64,000 bases of DNA from Hofstenia miamia (GCA_004352715.1 SCFE01000015.1:2437536-2501535), one strand, 5' to 3'. Counted from the first letter of the stretch, positions 25,192 to 37,421 are shown. Notes: generated from the sequence alone by a model not told the origin. Numbers and translations are program-made.

Positions 25192-25710
25192 GTGCAACAA
25201 ATGGAGGAAGTGAATAAACTGTGGAAGACTACTAGAGAACAAAAATGTATTATCTTACAATATATGCTGTTGTCAATGATAAAGAACTACGATTTGGTCC
25301 TCAAAGAAATGCAGCAATTTTTTGCCCATTTGTTCCTGTTTCTTTATCAAAAACAAATGACTTTGTATGGGAAAAGGTCGACGATGTTGTTGAAATGTAC
25401 GCAACATTTGCTACAAGATCATGCTTTGGAGTGTGAAACAGAGCTATGGCACAAAAAGTGGATAAAGGTGTCAATCGAGGATCGTCCAACCTCTGCTCTA
25501 AAAGCTTTAGATCACAGTGGAACTTCATTTCCCAACGTTTCAGCAAATTCGCATCTATTAACAACATTTCCGATCACAAATGTCGAAGCAGAAAGAATGT
25601 TTTCTAATTTAGAGCGAACACTTACATCTATTCGCAACACCATGAGAGAGGAGCGACTTGAATGTTTGCTGATGCTACAAATACTTCTGCTAGACGTTTA
25701 TCTTTTGTAA
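25192..25710 (+). pseudogene. hAT transposase C-terminal fragment with dimerisation domain
   Basis: A 172-codon frame that ends at a stop 145 bp before the right TIR. The last about 90 residues carry the hAT C-terminal dimerisation pattern: W..KW, RP..AL.AL, a PN..SHLLTTFPIT strand, VEAERMFSNLERTLTSIRN and TMREERLECLLML. The N-terminal two thirds lack the DDE residues that can be recognised, and the upstream frame is broken by stops and by the LINE insertion. It resembles ZMYM1-like animal hAT proteins. It is probably inactive, since the catalytic core is missing or scrambled. Confidence 0.88.
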
Positions 25711-25878
25711 TTCAATTTCTTGAATTATATTTTTTCAAATCTCAATGTGTTTTCCATAATTATATGAAGAATTTTTAATAAACGATTTATCTGAATTGAT
25801 ACGTAGTATTGTGTTCAGGATCCCCCCTCAATATAATTTTCTGGCTACGCCCCTGGTTTGAATCACAGGCTTTTGAAT

Positions 25879-25925
25879 ATGCCTTAGATAATGGTCAGAG
25901 CACCTCATCTCTCCAAGGCTGTTAT
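25879..25925 (+). other. tRNA-like D-arm / SINE-like fragment
   Basis: TAGATAATGGTCAGAGCACC (25885-25904) differs at only about two places from a classical tRNA D-arm with pol III A box. It is followed by an anticodon-arm-like CTCCAAG but no T-arm. It is probably a tRNA pseudogene piece or SINE head next to the hAT right flank. Confidence 0.35.
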
Positions 25926-28900
25926 GAATATTTATTAAATTAAAAAACAAAAATCGATTAAAACGTGTATTTTTTCAAAGGATTCAATTCAGTTCAGGGT
26001 TGCATTGTTTTAAACAAGAAGGAAAAACATGTTTAAGCACTTTGGAAAAATTTAACTCCGTCGGTTTTTCAACATTGATTTTGATTAAATAAATAATTTT
26101 TGCCATCCATAATGGCAAAAAAGGTAATAATTCTCACACAATTATGGTAACTACACTGTGGTACATAATGGCATATGGCGCAATACCATAAACTTTGGTT
26201 TTTAATTGAAAAATCCGCATAACTACGCATTATTTTGAATGTTCATTATCAATCAGTTAATGATGAAGTTTTGCCTCACTTATTAAATGTATTAAATGCA
26301 CTCAATTAATAATATAATGATGACTACAACACCTCACTCTTGAAATATTTTACTATTTTGTATAATTGCAACGAGTACACATATTATAGTGTCTAATTCT
26401 TAATGAAATAAACATCCTGAGTAAATGGCATAACTAATGAACCTTTTTCATTAACTAATGCCCTTTTTCTAGAGTAAAATCCATTAAATGCACTTAAAAT
26501 ATTGGCATTGAGAGCATCTTCATTATAATATAATACATCTTTGTGCCATACTTGGCAACGAGTCGAAATTTTAAAGTTCGGCTCGATTTCAGTCATTTAA
26601 TAAATATTTACAAATAAGACTATAAGAAACACAAAAACGTACATTGAAAGTAAAAAATACGAAAAGGCGAACAATAAATTAGTTGTTTGAATGAGGCTAG
26701 TTCGGTTCGCATTGCGCACATCACTAATACCGTCTCATAAGACAGCAGAAATGAGGCTTCATATTTTTCAATATATACGTGTGTGTATTGCGTGTAGAGA
26801 ATCACCACTTCTCAATCTTTTTTATACTCGCTGACAACTAGTGGCATCGCACCCAAATTTCTAGAAATTTTTAGAATTGTAGAATGATGTTTTGGGTCTA
26901 GTACATGTAAAACAATTCAGTGCAGTGCAAAACTCCTACAATGTCAAGCACAATTGCATACAAAACTTATTGAAACCAGTTGAGGACGAAAGAGTTTTTC
27001 TTGCATCTACAATCATGTTTTGGGAATTCAAAATTATTAATGGAATTGCCTGGCTTGGGATTAACGTCATAATTGATCATTGAAAAATATTTACATGATT
27101 CTGAGAAGCCTCTTACTTTGCACTGATATAAGTTATATATATTTTCTCCAAGTAATAAAAAGGATAATTGCATCCAGAGACCACTCCTCATAAAACCATA
27201 GTTCATTAGTTGTGTCATTACTTATACTACTGAGGAGAGTGCAAAGAAGGTCTTGTGAAATTTGACATCCATGACACGTTTGTCGAATTAAACTTAACAT
27301 AATGGAACTTGCAACATAATGGAATTAGCATTGTTGATGAATTAAGTGGATATGCACACATTAATCAAATGAATTATGAAAATTATACCCAAGCAAACTA
27401 TCAAGACAGAGTCAGGGGTAAAAAAGTCAAATATGTTGGAAAGGGGTGGGTGCTGACTTATAGTGATTTTTAACAGAGCAGGGCAGTACTTGTACTTGGC
27501 CTCAATTCCAAATGTCTTATAGACTGATTCGTAAAAAACTAGCCTACTATTTTCAGTAGTAGCCATTCATTATGAATAACGAAATTTAAATCAAGAACAT
27601 GGTAAATGAATTTAGCATGCATCATTTAATTTAATAATTATTTGTTATATAAATTTGCAACAAACAACTGACCTAACTTCCGACTTCTTGCTGGAACATT
27701 GACACTGCTCATTTTTATAGCAGCATAAAATTGAACAGAGTGCAGACAACTTTTTACAACAATGCATACTAATTGACAGCTAAAAAGTCCACAAGGCGGC
27801 GCAACTGTCTGCTAAGATTCTCTTTCCTGTCTGGCATGTAAACAATCATTTACAAACGATGCAATTTGCAATTTTCCAATGAGCACACAATATCAACAGA
27901 ATGAGTTCGCGAGCATTGGCAATTTATATTCACGTGCTGTTTGTACTGAGCACTTCGCAAAATCTATATTCTCACACATGCGCTACACTGTCAATAGTCG
28001 AGTAAATTATTGAAGATGTCAACAACAGTATTTATTAGCGAAATTGTTTTCAATGCACATTGCTATCATTATCACAGCTGTTTGGAAGGACTGGTTGAAT
28101 TAAATCATCCCTAACAGATGTTCAAACAAAGACTGTTACAAACCTTCAAATACATCACGGAAAACGAGAACATACTACATACGCCCACGTCTTCTATTTC
28201 AAAGAATTAATCATCAACAGGAAATATACAAAGTACATTCTTATGTTCAATAGAGCACTCTACAAAAAACTTCAGGTTAGCATCAAGCAGAAAAGATGGT
28301 CCATGCTATTCGTATGGAGTTTTAGAGAGAAAGAAATATGAAAAAAGCAAAAAATCAATTCATTTTAAAGTAGCTTTAAATATTAAAATAGCAAAAGCCA
28401 GATGTTATCTTGTTTTAGCAAACAAAAGCTACTTTTCTATGCTTTGAATTTCCTTGATGATAATTCCAAAAATGGCTCATTAATCAAATTAAATTGGCTA
28501 GACTATGGCTGATTGAATTTGGGTCGTGAGGGCAAAAAGAAAATTGTAATTAGGTCCAGATAATAATAGATTCAATTGGTCGATACACCACTGTCTACTC
28601 ATGATAAATCGACCATCATTCATCAGACTACTTCCTTAATCCGACCAGTTATGATGAGAACGCTTTTTGGTTTATTAAAATATGCGTCGAATTTTCGATA
28701 AACTGACACTCGGATTCTGATACCGACCAAATAAAATAGTTGAATTGCTTTCGAAATGTACTAAATTTCACTGCGGCGTGTCTAAAAAAGGTAGTAGAGA
28801 TCACAATATCTGGTGCCATTTTGTGTTCAATTTGAGATAACGATCCAACATTTATTTCTGACTTCGTACAGGGATTAAATGTGAGAAACTTATGCATATA

Positions 28901-28932
28901 TTAATGAAGTTGAATACTCAATGCAGATAAAG

Positions 28933-28961
28933 CAAGGACATACTAATTTAGTATGTCCTTG
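28933..28961. repeat. Perfect 29-bp palindrome
   Basis: CAAGGACATACTAA and its exact inverted copy are separated by one T. Nothing around it explains it. Confidence 0.9.
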
Positions 28962-30149
28962 AGATAAAGACATATTTAGTTTAGCAAATATAAAAATTGG
29001 TCTTGGTCACAGTTGAATTGAAAGCTGGTTTTGGTAATGTCATGTTTTGCTTTTTAGTCCCAGCCCACGGGAACTTACCGGGACCGGGCTCGAATTCCAT
29101 TAGGCAAATTCAGTTGTTCTTTGATTCAAGTCACTTGCTGCAATGAAGAGCACAAGAAGAACCGACCTGCTGGAGTGAAGACTGCGATTTTTCAGTATAA
29201 GAAAACAACTCTTTATCAACAAGAGAAAAGTAATGCAATATACCCAAGTAAAATTCTCTTGAGAATCAACAGAATCAAACTATACAAAAATGTAGATAAT
29301 AGGTATATAGGGCATTTTGTATTTTGATAAAGAAATATATAAGGCTTTACTGTAGAATGAGGAGAACCAATCTCGGAGATTAAAAAACAGTATCTTGCAA
29401 GTTGACATGAATCATCAGATACATCGATGTGTGATTTTTAGAGCACGGATTTTACACATATTTAGCTATTATTTTCTCAACTGCAATATTTCAATTGTCC
29501 ACAATTTTCTGTACAATTATTTATTTTAACAATTCTAAACACATACAAACATTAAGCAAATATATATACATTGAAATTAAATAGTTATTGGCAAACTTTT
29601 TTCTTAACTGTAAACTCCCTCACGTGATTTAAAAGTTATGGATACTATCATTTTCTGATGAATTTAAGCCAATTTTTGGCACAATAAAACCTGGGTCATA
29701 GCACGCCTCAGTTAATTTTTCAAAGCGATGTACTAACAATACACTGCCAATATTTTATGTATTTTCCAAGTACACAATTACTCTAAGAAACTGAAATAAA
29801 AATACGAAAAGAATCTTAATATAGTTAAAGAAAATTAGATTTTGACAATCAACCAGGGCTTTCAAATCAAATCCAAATTTTCAAACTTTCAAATCAAATT
29901 TTGCAAAATTCTCAAGTTGAAATTTCAAACCAAACTTTGGAGGGTAAGGAACAAACTTTGATATTATAATTTTGGCAAAATTTTCACATCAACATTATTA
30001 AATTTCACCAATATTAGTTTATTTAAATATATAATAAATATAGAACTATTATTAATATTGAAAATAAAAACCTCTGACTGATAATGTAATATAAATGTGG
30101 CAAAAACACCCAGGACAAAGCGTCCTCCCTCTGCTTCGTCAAAATAAGG

Positions 30150-30695
30150 GACTGATGCGGCGAAAATTGATATCTTCTAAATGAGAACAAGACAAAAACA
30201 ATGTTCATAAACTTCCGCCCCCGCATTCCCTTACTTATGGACTTTGAAAGTGAGGAGTATCTGAAAATACTTGATGTCTGGTTCGATCGGAAGTTAACAT
30301 TCCATAAAAATGTAGATTATTTGTGTAAAAAAGTATCTACACACCTTTATCTTTTGTTGAGGCTGAAAAATATACGCAAAAACAGTGCAGACATTTCCAT
30401 CTTATACCGTTCATTAGTGCTCTCGTCGATTGGCTATGCAGTATCAGTCTATGGGTCTGCTCCAGATTCTGTTCTGAAGAAAATAGATCTTGTACAAACG
30501 AAGGCACTGAAGATGAGTCTCATTAGAAACGTAAACAGCGTATTCAAACTCGGAAAGTTATCGGATGAACGCATCTACAATGAAATGTGTATTCCAGATA
30601 ATATTATTCATTGTCTTCTACCAATACGCCCAGATTATAACTCAACTTACGTACAAAATTCATTGGTTTCAACTGGAAGAAAGAACACAACTTGA
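30150..30695 (+). pseudogene. LINE reverse-transcriptase C-terminal fragment
   Basis: From about 30166 the frame reads YLLNENKTKTMFINFRPRI after an in-frame TGA where a Trp is usual. It continues YLKILDVWFDRKLTFHKNV, then LLLRLKNIRKNSADISILY and SLVLSSIGYAVSVYGSA, with IDLVQTKALKM. This is the thumb and post-RT region of CR1/L2/jockey-type elements (the YLGVxxDxxLxFxxHI ... LxxIExxQxxAL pattern). The reverse-transcriptase core upstream is missing. Its sequence differs from the 36-kb and 62-kb LINE copies. Confidence 0.85.
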
Positions 30696-32053
30696 GAATT
30701 TCTATTCAAACTAACCTTGCTTCTGTTTAATTATTATAATATCAGCTGTGTTACTGATGTTAATTAATTTTTCTTTCTTTTTTTCTTTTTAGAAGTAGCT
30801 CCTATGCGACTTATAATTTTATCAAACTGCACAAAAAGATGTTTTCATAAATCTCCTTGTAGATTTTTACATATTTTTCCAGTAATAACCTCAAATGAAT
30901 GAAACCAAGCATATGCTTTTAAAGTATTTTGAATATCGACGGCATTAATAGTTTTTTAAAATTTAATTAACCACAGATCAAGATTTCAAATTATCTTAAA
31001 TAACGCAATCGATATAATGACTGCCAGGCTTTTGAGTGACTTCACAATACTTCCTTGTTCAATAAAGAATGCAGCCTTTTCTATCACAAATCAAGGCATT
31101 CAATGTTTTTGCATAAAGCAATTCGTATTTCATAAGGCAATAGTACGAAATTCAACTAACCTTTCGGTTCTAAAAACAATAAATGCCAATAGCGAAAATA
31201 TTTTTGTGATTATCGAATTTATTATTTTGAAAAGGGTGAAAAAATTAAGAGCTTAGGGGTCTATTAGGTGCGTTTGTTGCTCATAAGGACTTCTTATTAT
31301 TTGAATAATTGGCATTGATTGAGAAATAGTAAATACCTTCCCGTACTTCAGGCACACGAATAATTTTTAGTACAAATGGTAACAATTACATGTGAGAACT
31401 CAATAAATGTCCTCATACACAAGGATTCCCAAACTTCATAATATCCTTGTATAAATTTGAGTAAAACAGCTCGTTACTTTAAAGTTAGACCAGGCAGTTT
31501 CGGATTAAGAAACAACAATGCATCTACAACACGACCTCTACACCAGAGACGAGAAGGGAGCTGGAACATAAACGTGTCGAAAGGTTCAGAATACAAAACA
31601 GCATCAGTGGACACATCTTTTACAAAAAAATTGTACAAATCAGGATTAATGTTGTTAAGCTGCATGCGGACTCTCGGTATCCCGAAGCTCGAAATCTCCA
31701 ACAAGAACTTTCAAATTTATTGGATGAAATGAATTCGGAATTTATACTTCTTGGGAACAAAGATTATGATGCACTACAGGTAAATAGAGCCAATGCAATG
31801 TGGAATTAATATATAACGTTCGAGAACTTTATAACGGCATTTGAAATCCCGAAAATGCACTTCATTATACCAAGTGAAGTGCTTGAAGAAAAGTTAGAAA
31901 ATATCTATGAAATAGACGAAATGGATTCAAATAACCTCGTAAATTCACGTAGTCTTCGAAACACAAATTAAAACATGTTCAACTGAATATTAAATTGATT
32001 ATTGTATTTATGCACATAAGAAGTTTAAATCATAATGCCTTGCAAAGTCTTAC

Positions 32054-32089
32054 TGAGGTTCCACATTACCGAATGAAAACAGAGGCTTC
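32054..32089 (-). CDS. Candidate 36-bp microexon of the RasGAP gene
   Basis: Acceptor cccaaattttag and donor CTCA|GTAAGA enclose 36 nt, a multiple of three. It is open in the phase needed after the 33.0-kb exon (1 nt in, 2 out) and would add KPLFSFGNVEP. A second frame is also open. It lies 0.9 kb downstream of the 33.0-kb exon. No family match is visible; only the signals and phase support it. Confidence 0.22.
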
Positions 32090-32960
32090 CTAAAATTTGG
32101 GAACTCAAAGGAATATCATGAATCGGCAACAGCTTAATTTCAATTGTCACTTTTTATTGTTTGATATTTAATAGAGGTTAAGTCTAGGATCTCATGTTTA
32201 CTACAAATCTGGGGAGGAGAATACATATTTTCGTAAATTTGCGAATGTACGTTAAGTTTTTCTCGAAAATGGAAGAGCACAGCAAAGCAGAAAACAATTA
32301 AAAAGAGAGGCAATGGAGATTTTTAAAAGTCGGTAAAAGGAGATTTACTGCGACGGTACGAGCTATAAACCAACAGCTTCTCCATGTCTCCTTAATAAGC
32401 CAATTGTTTATAAAAAGGCAGTCTGAAAAACTAGCACAATAATTGCAGCCTTGAGCAATAAATCGAACAAAGTGCGTGTAAATTACAGTTAACAACGATT
32501 CTTAAACCTACAGCTAATTGTTTAATTTTGGAAGCAAAGAATTTACAAAGGAATGGAATTATTCTGAAAGCGTAGAAAGCCATTTCATTTTAAATATCTA
32601 TGTTATGAACTCGATCTTGATACAACAATTATCAGCACAGTAAAATGCATCCCATATTATAAACGCATAAAAATAAAGTGAATTCCTAAGTTATAGATAA
32701 TGAAGAAAAGGACAACAGTGGATAAACAATACTGAACTGGAAATTTATCAAAATTTAGAATGCTTGAATATGTAATTCAAAATGCTTGTTAGTATATGAA
32801 CAAATAACGAGGCAATGTGCGTAAAGAAATTAAAAGGTAAAATATTGCCAATCAAAAGTTAACGAGTGCAATAATTGACCAAGCAAAGATGTATAAAATA
32901 TATAGTTGACGAAAGTCTCAGTAATGAATAACGGGTGAATGGAAATATATTAAAACAAAC

Positions 32961-33076
32961 CCCTGGTCAGCGGGAAAAGAATTGACAGCGGGTGGAGTGA
33001 TGGGGATCTCTTGTCGAAAAGGACTTGATATCGAAACCTTCCTCAATGCCCGTTTGACAATGCGAGGAACGAAACT
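32961..33076 (-). CDS. RasGAP-family linker exon (basic, Ser/Pro-rich)
   Basis: A 116-bp candidate exon on a GC-rich island in AT-rich DNA. The acceptor is good (ttatttttttag); the donor GGG|GTTTGT is weak because +3 is T instead of A/G. It enters in phase 0 and leaves 2 nt, as needed between the 40.5-kb exon and the PH exon. The product is basic then proline-rich, with SFVPRIVKRALRK, SISSPFRQE and PITPPAV. Vertebrate relatives have a similar basic stretch plus an SFR-type motif shortly before SHESLL, so the position fits. No PH strand is visible. A second open frame also reads through it, which lowers certainty. RKVS resembles a basophilic kinase site (inference). Confidence 0.65.
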
Positions 33077-33598
33077 CTAAAAAAATAAAAATTAAGATAA
33101 CTAAAACAACATATATATATATATACCCAAATGAGAATAGATTTTTACTATGAGGGTATTCAAAAGTGATACATCGGGTAATTTTTGCATGCTTCTGCTT
33201 CATCTGCTTACTTTTACATGTTTCTTTACAAAATGTCAAAATGTGAAATCAACCAAAATTAAAACAAAGCGAATCAATTTGGCCGAATTATAGAAGGGGT
33301 AGCCAGAATTCTCAAAATTCGCAAAAAGGCAGCGTTGAAAAATTGGAAAATTTATAAGATTAAATGTAAAAATGATTAATTCAAATCGATATATGCAACT
33401 TACAGTATTCCTTTTATTATTATATTTAATGGATATTTCAAAAATGTGTACATTTAGTTTTGTTTGGCAATTATTCTCTTTTATGTTAAAAAAGGGATTG
33501 GCAACCCCCTCGTTAAGCAAATAAATGTTTAAATGTTTTATGAATTATGCATATAGGAAAAGCAAGGTACACATCTGGAGGGTAGTTTTTAGTGCAAT

Positions 33599-33987
33599 CA
33601 GTGTTGTACGCTTGGGCCAGGACCGGAAGGTCGTGCCGGTCCACTAGCGTTCTTCGAATGGGTCGGTCAGGCCGACACGTTTGATGCATGGGCGGCGGCT
33701 CAGGCGCAACAAAAAAAATAATAAATTAAAGGTTTGTTTACATAGTAAGCAGTTCAATTTAGAAACATCTCATAAAAAGGGATTAACACTTATTGAATGT
33801 CACAATCGAAGCAACCCTTAAATCATTGAAGACATTGAATTTTACAATAGTTTTTGTAAAGTTAGGTTCATACAATGTAGCCTATTAATGCATAATACCA
33901 GTTTTTTGAAGATTTTGGAGCAGCAGACGGGCACAAATTGTGTTGACTACGGGCTGTAAAACTTACGGTACGGCCCGTACAACACTG
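33599..33987. mobile_element. 389-bp hAT MITE with perfect TSD
   Basis: TIRs are CAGTGTTGTACGC on the left and, reverse complemented, CAGTGTTGTACGG on the right. An exact 8-bp duplication AGTGCAAT sits at 33591-33598 and 33988-33995. The ends are GC-rich (CCAGGACCGG, GTCGGTCAGGCCGAC), the core AT-rich. Non-coding. Confidence 0.93.
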
Positions 33988-36135
33988 AGTGCAATACTGT
34001 TACTTCAATTTTGTATAGATAATTTATACAGTACATTCGCATAATAAAACAACTGAATAACGTGAAATTGATGGCTTAGTAATATTACATCTTTGCAATA
34101 AATACAACCCATTGCAAAAATTGTACTTATGGCAAATTGGTCCAATAAAGATATAAAACCTTTTTGAAGATTTACTCAATGTGTAACGCTAAACAAATCA
34201 TGGAAAACGAAATTCTATTGATGGGCACAATATAAATAAACATAAATTAGAAATGAACAATAAATAAAATAATTTGTGACACAAGCAAAATACCGATACC
34301 TTATTATTTATGCCATAATTTAAATTTTAGAAAATTTGTGAACCCTAATTCTTCTATGAATTTTTTCAAAATCTGTTACACTCAGGCGCTCCTTTTCATG
34401 TACTTCAGACAGAAGAATAAGTTTTAGCACAAATCTTGATCATTGCATGAATGGACACAACCCCATGGATGTGTCAATGTAAAAGGTTTTCAATATTTCT
34501 TTACAGACTTGAATAAACTTGTTCAAAAATGTGGACAAATCGATTTGTAACTTAAAATATAAATCGCTCTTGCTTAAAAGTTACACTAGTAGAAATAGGG
34601 TGAAATAAAAATTATTAGAAGCGATCTGCTAAATAAAACGATGTCTGTTAAAACGTATGCTATCTTTAACATGCTAAAACAAACAAATCTTTATGATTTA
34701 GCATGGAAAAATGATTCTATTTCCCATATCCGGAATAGATTCTTATACTGGTGAAATTCTAAATCTTATTTATTATTTGCTATGCTCAATTACTGTTTTT
34801 ATTACTTAGTTTCTTAGAAGGTTTACATAAATGATTGCTTTATTGAAATCAGGAAATCTCTTAGGAATCCAAAATCTATTAAACAGATCTCTTAAAACCA
34901 TCTAATAGATTTCAAAGAGGATTAGTAACTGTACATGAAATATATTGATTTGATATCAGTCGACTGCGACAACTTTGAAATTTTTTAACTGAAAAAGTTC
35001 AAAGTCAATCACAGAAATAAAAACATTCCTTCTAATTTATAAAACATTCGATTTTACAACAACCATTCTTGTGTGTGACGTTGTTGAAATATGAATGGTA
35101 TTGTCAGGCGGCATGTTACTCATACATGCGTTATGCGTATAATAATGCTGTTGAGTATACTTATGTCAGTGTGTATGTCTGTAATACTACTTATGGAGAA
35201 AATCTTATAGAAACATGACTCAAGACAAGAGCAAGCATTTTAATAGGATGAGTCATCATTTCGATAACAGGAGCACAACATATGTGCACTATAACAATAG
35301 ATATACGGAATGCACAAATAAATCCACAAAACTTTTTATATATATGGCGATTAACTTAACTCATTACAACGTAGATATCTCTGAGTATTAGACATTATTT
35401 GCAGGAATAAATATATTTTCTTATAATGTTTCAGATTTGGTGTGATATTTATTGAAGGATCGGACCGCGTCAGCAGGGGCTTTTCAATAGTATATTGCGA
35501 ATATTTATTGGCCCAGAATTTCATCACAATATTATTGAAATATACACGCTTGTCTATGAACATCAAGACAAATAATCAAGCAAAATGTAGAAGAATTATA
35601 TATCAATATAATAGCAAAAAAGCTCAACAAACTATGGGATGATTGAAGTTTTATAACTTGGTTTAAAACGATTCTGTTGACGTATTGGTTTTCTCACTGC
35701 AGTTGAACCCAATTTCTTTCTCTTATTTGCACGAGTTTTTTGGCTACAAAACGCTGTCTTGCTAACAAGGTGTCCTTGCCTGCGGGAATACTGTCTCGAT
35801 ATATTACACTTTGAAGGACTTTCCCGGGAATTATTTTAGTATATTCTCTGTTCTTTTTTGCATGTTAGTACGATTCAGCACATATCGCCCCTTGAGCGCA
35901 TGAGTTGCTTGGCAGCCCCTATCCCTTCGGAATTTTTTTTCAGATGCTCACGAACAACCAAATTTTATTATTTGTGATTTTGTGGCCTATTTCGAAAGTG
36001 TTAACACAACGCTATTGCTATTAAAATCGACGAATGTAAAATGTGATAATTTCTGTTAACAAATTTAGGGCAATATTGCTTTAACAAGAGCAAAAACTGT
36101 GCGAAAGTTGTCCTGATACTATTATTATTATTATT

Positions 36136-36600
36136 ATGAACTTTTCATATGAATTTTGCAATCATAAAATCGAGGAAATACACAATGCTATTCTAGAGAA
36201 TAAATTTATTAACGTCTTTGGTGATTTCAATATTAATTACTTCAATAATTCTGAATCCGCAAGGATTGATCGCATTTGCAATATTTTCGATTTAAAACTA
36301 GTTAATAATACCATTTCGACTAGGCATTCCAATCTACTTGACTATTTTATAACTGATAGTTCTAATAAATATCGAAGTTTTATATTTGAATCATTCAGTG
36401 ATCATAATGTTTGCGTCTATATTAGTAATTACAAGTTAATTTCGAATAAGAAAAAAGTAATATATTCAAGGAACTTTCGAAAATTTAATGAAACTATTTT
36501 TATAAGTTTGCTGAAGAACATTCCGTTCGAACGCATCTATACATTCCATGACGGCGAAGCCATTCTCAAATTCATAATTTCTGAAATCCTCATGCATTAA
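36136..36600 (+). pseudogene. LINE endonuclease (APE-type) C-terminal part
   Basis: 155 codons with the late APE endonuclease motifs: INVFGDFNINYF (the GDFN block), TRHSNLLDYFITDS and FESFSDHNVCVYI (the catalytic SDH block). The first third of the domain, with its catalytic Asn and Glu, is missing through truncation. A stop at 36598-36600 is followed by a change of frame, so the ORF is broken. Confidence 0.85.
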
Positions 36601-37421
36601 ATCGCGTAGCCCCGGTAAAAATCAAGGCAATAAACGCCAAATCAAGTCCCGCGGTTAATCAACCGCTTGACTCCGAATTAATTAAGCAGCAGGTCGCCAT
36701 CAAGAATCGGCTGTTTGAGATTGCTAAATGCCACCCAATTAAGATTAATTGGACAAACAATGATAACGCCAAGAAATTAATCAGAAAATACCGCAAATCC
36801 GCTTTTGAGTCTAGGACTAGGCTATACTTCAAAAAGCTGGATAAATCTAGCCAGAAATGGAATTTTTTGAATAAAAGTATTGGAAAAACTAAAGGTTTAC
36901 CTGTGAACGTTGAAGAAATTAAGTACGATAATAAGATATATAAGAATAAGAAAGATATTGCAATTATTTTCAACAAAACTTTTGAAAAAATGGGTAGATT
37001 TAATTTTGAGCGTGAAACTAACAATAGCCAACCGATAAAAATTGTGAAAAATGTAAATTCTGAATTTACTTTTAGCTTAATATCATACTATGATTTGAAA
37101 CAAGCGGTAAAAAATCTTGATAGTAATANNNNNNNNNNNNNNNNNNNNNNNNNNNNNNNNNNNNNNNNNNNNNNNNNNNNNNNNNNNNNNNNNNNNNNNN
37201 NNNNNNNNNNNNNNNNNNNNNNNNNNNNNNNNNNNNNNNNNNNNNNNNNNNNNNNNNNNNNNNNNNNNNNNNNNNNNNNNNNNNNNNNNNNNNNNNNNNN
37301 NNNNNNNNNNNAACAAGCGGTAAAAAATCTTGATAGTAATAAATCGTGTGGCTCTAGCCATTTGCCATACTGGGTAATTAAAAACTACTTTTTTTTTATT
37401 CCAAAATATCACATCAAATAA
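36594..37421 (+). pseudogene. LINE linker and first RT motif, then deletion
   Basis: A frame open across the N-run. It is Lys/Arg-rich (KKLIRKYRKSAFESRTRLYF), passes through LKQAVKNLDSN, and after the gap reaches NKSCGSSHLPYWVIKNYFFF, the RT motif that begins the palm/fingers (SNKSxGxDxIPxxVLK type). It stops a few codons after a run of nine T (about 37387-37395), where the element jumps to sequence that in copy B lies far downstream. Confidence 0.82.
37129..37311. other. Assembly gap (183 N) with duplicated flanks
   Basis: The 30 bp before the gap (37099-37128) are identical to the 30 bp after it (37312-37341). The LINE frame would read on cleanly if the two were one sequence, so the gap is probably an unmerged overlap. 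Confidence 0.85.

Larger units (their letters stand above)
24012..25855 (+). mobile_element. Decayed autonomous hAT transposon
   Basis: The left end CAGTGACATAGCCAGAGGGG and the right end, reverse complemented, CAGGGGCGTAGCCAGAAAAT are related TIRs. The CAGGGGCGTAGCCAG form is common in animal hAT elements. Flanking octamers ATTTCAAT and GTTTGAAT match at 6 of 8. Inside are broken transposase pieces (24254-24400 and 25192-25710) and a nested LINE 3' end (24538-25036). Confidence 0.85.
10912..32960 (-). other. Largest intron (about 22 kb), transposon-rich
   Basis: Separates the 33.0-kb exon from the PH exon. It contains MITEs at 11565, 13521, 20744 and 58-kb-like families elsewhere, a TA-target element at 16443, a decayed hAT at 24012-25855, LINE fragments at 24538 and 30150, microsatellites and two candidate microexons. 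Stretches 14.0-16.4, 17.0-18.9, 26-29 and 31-32.9 kb show nothing I can assign. Confidence 0.6.

Noticed and set aside
29044-29135. GC-rich segment with excellent splice sites (minus strand, CCCG|GTAAGT)
   Set aside because: Internal exon has stops in all three frames; more likely a transposon remnant or non-coding exon.
35691-35770. Minus-strand exon-like stretch with GTGAGA donor
   Set aside because: Needs an entry phase that the flanking exons do not provide; weak acceptor.
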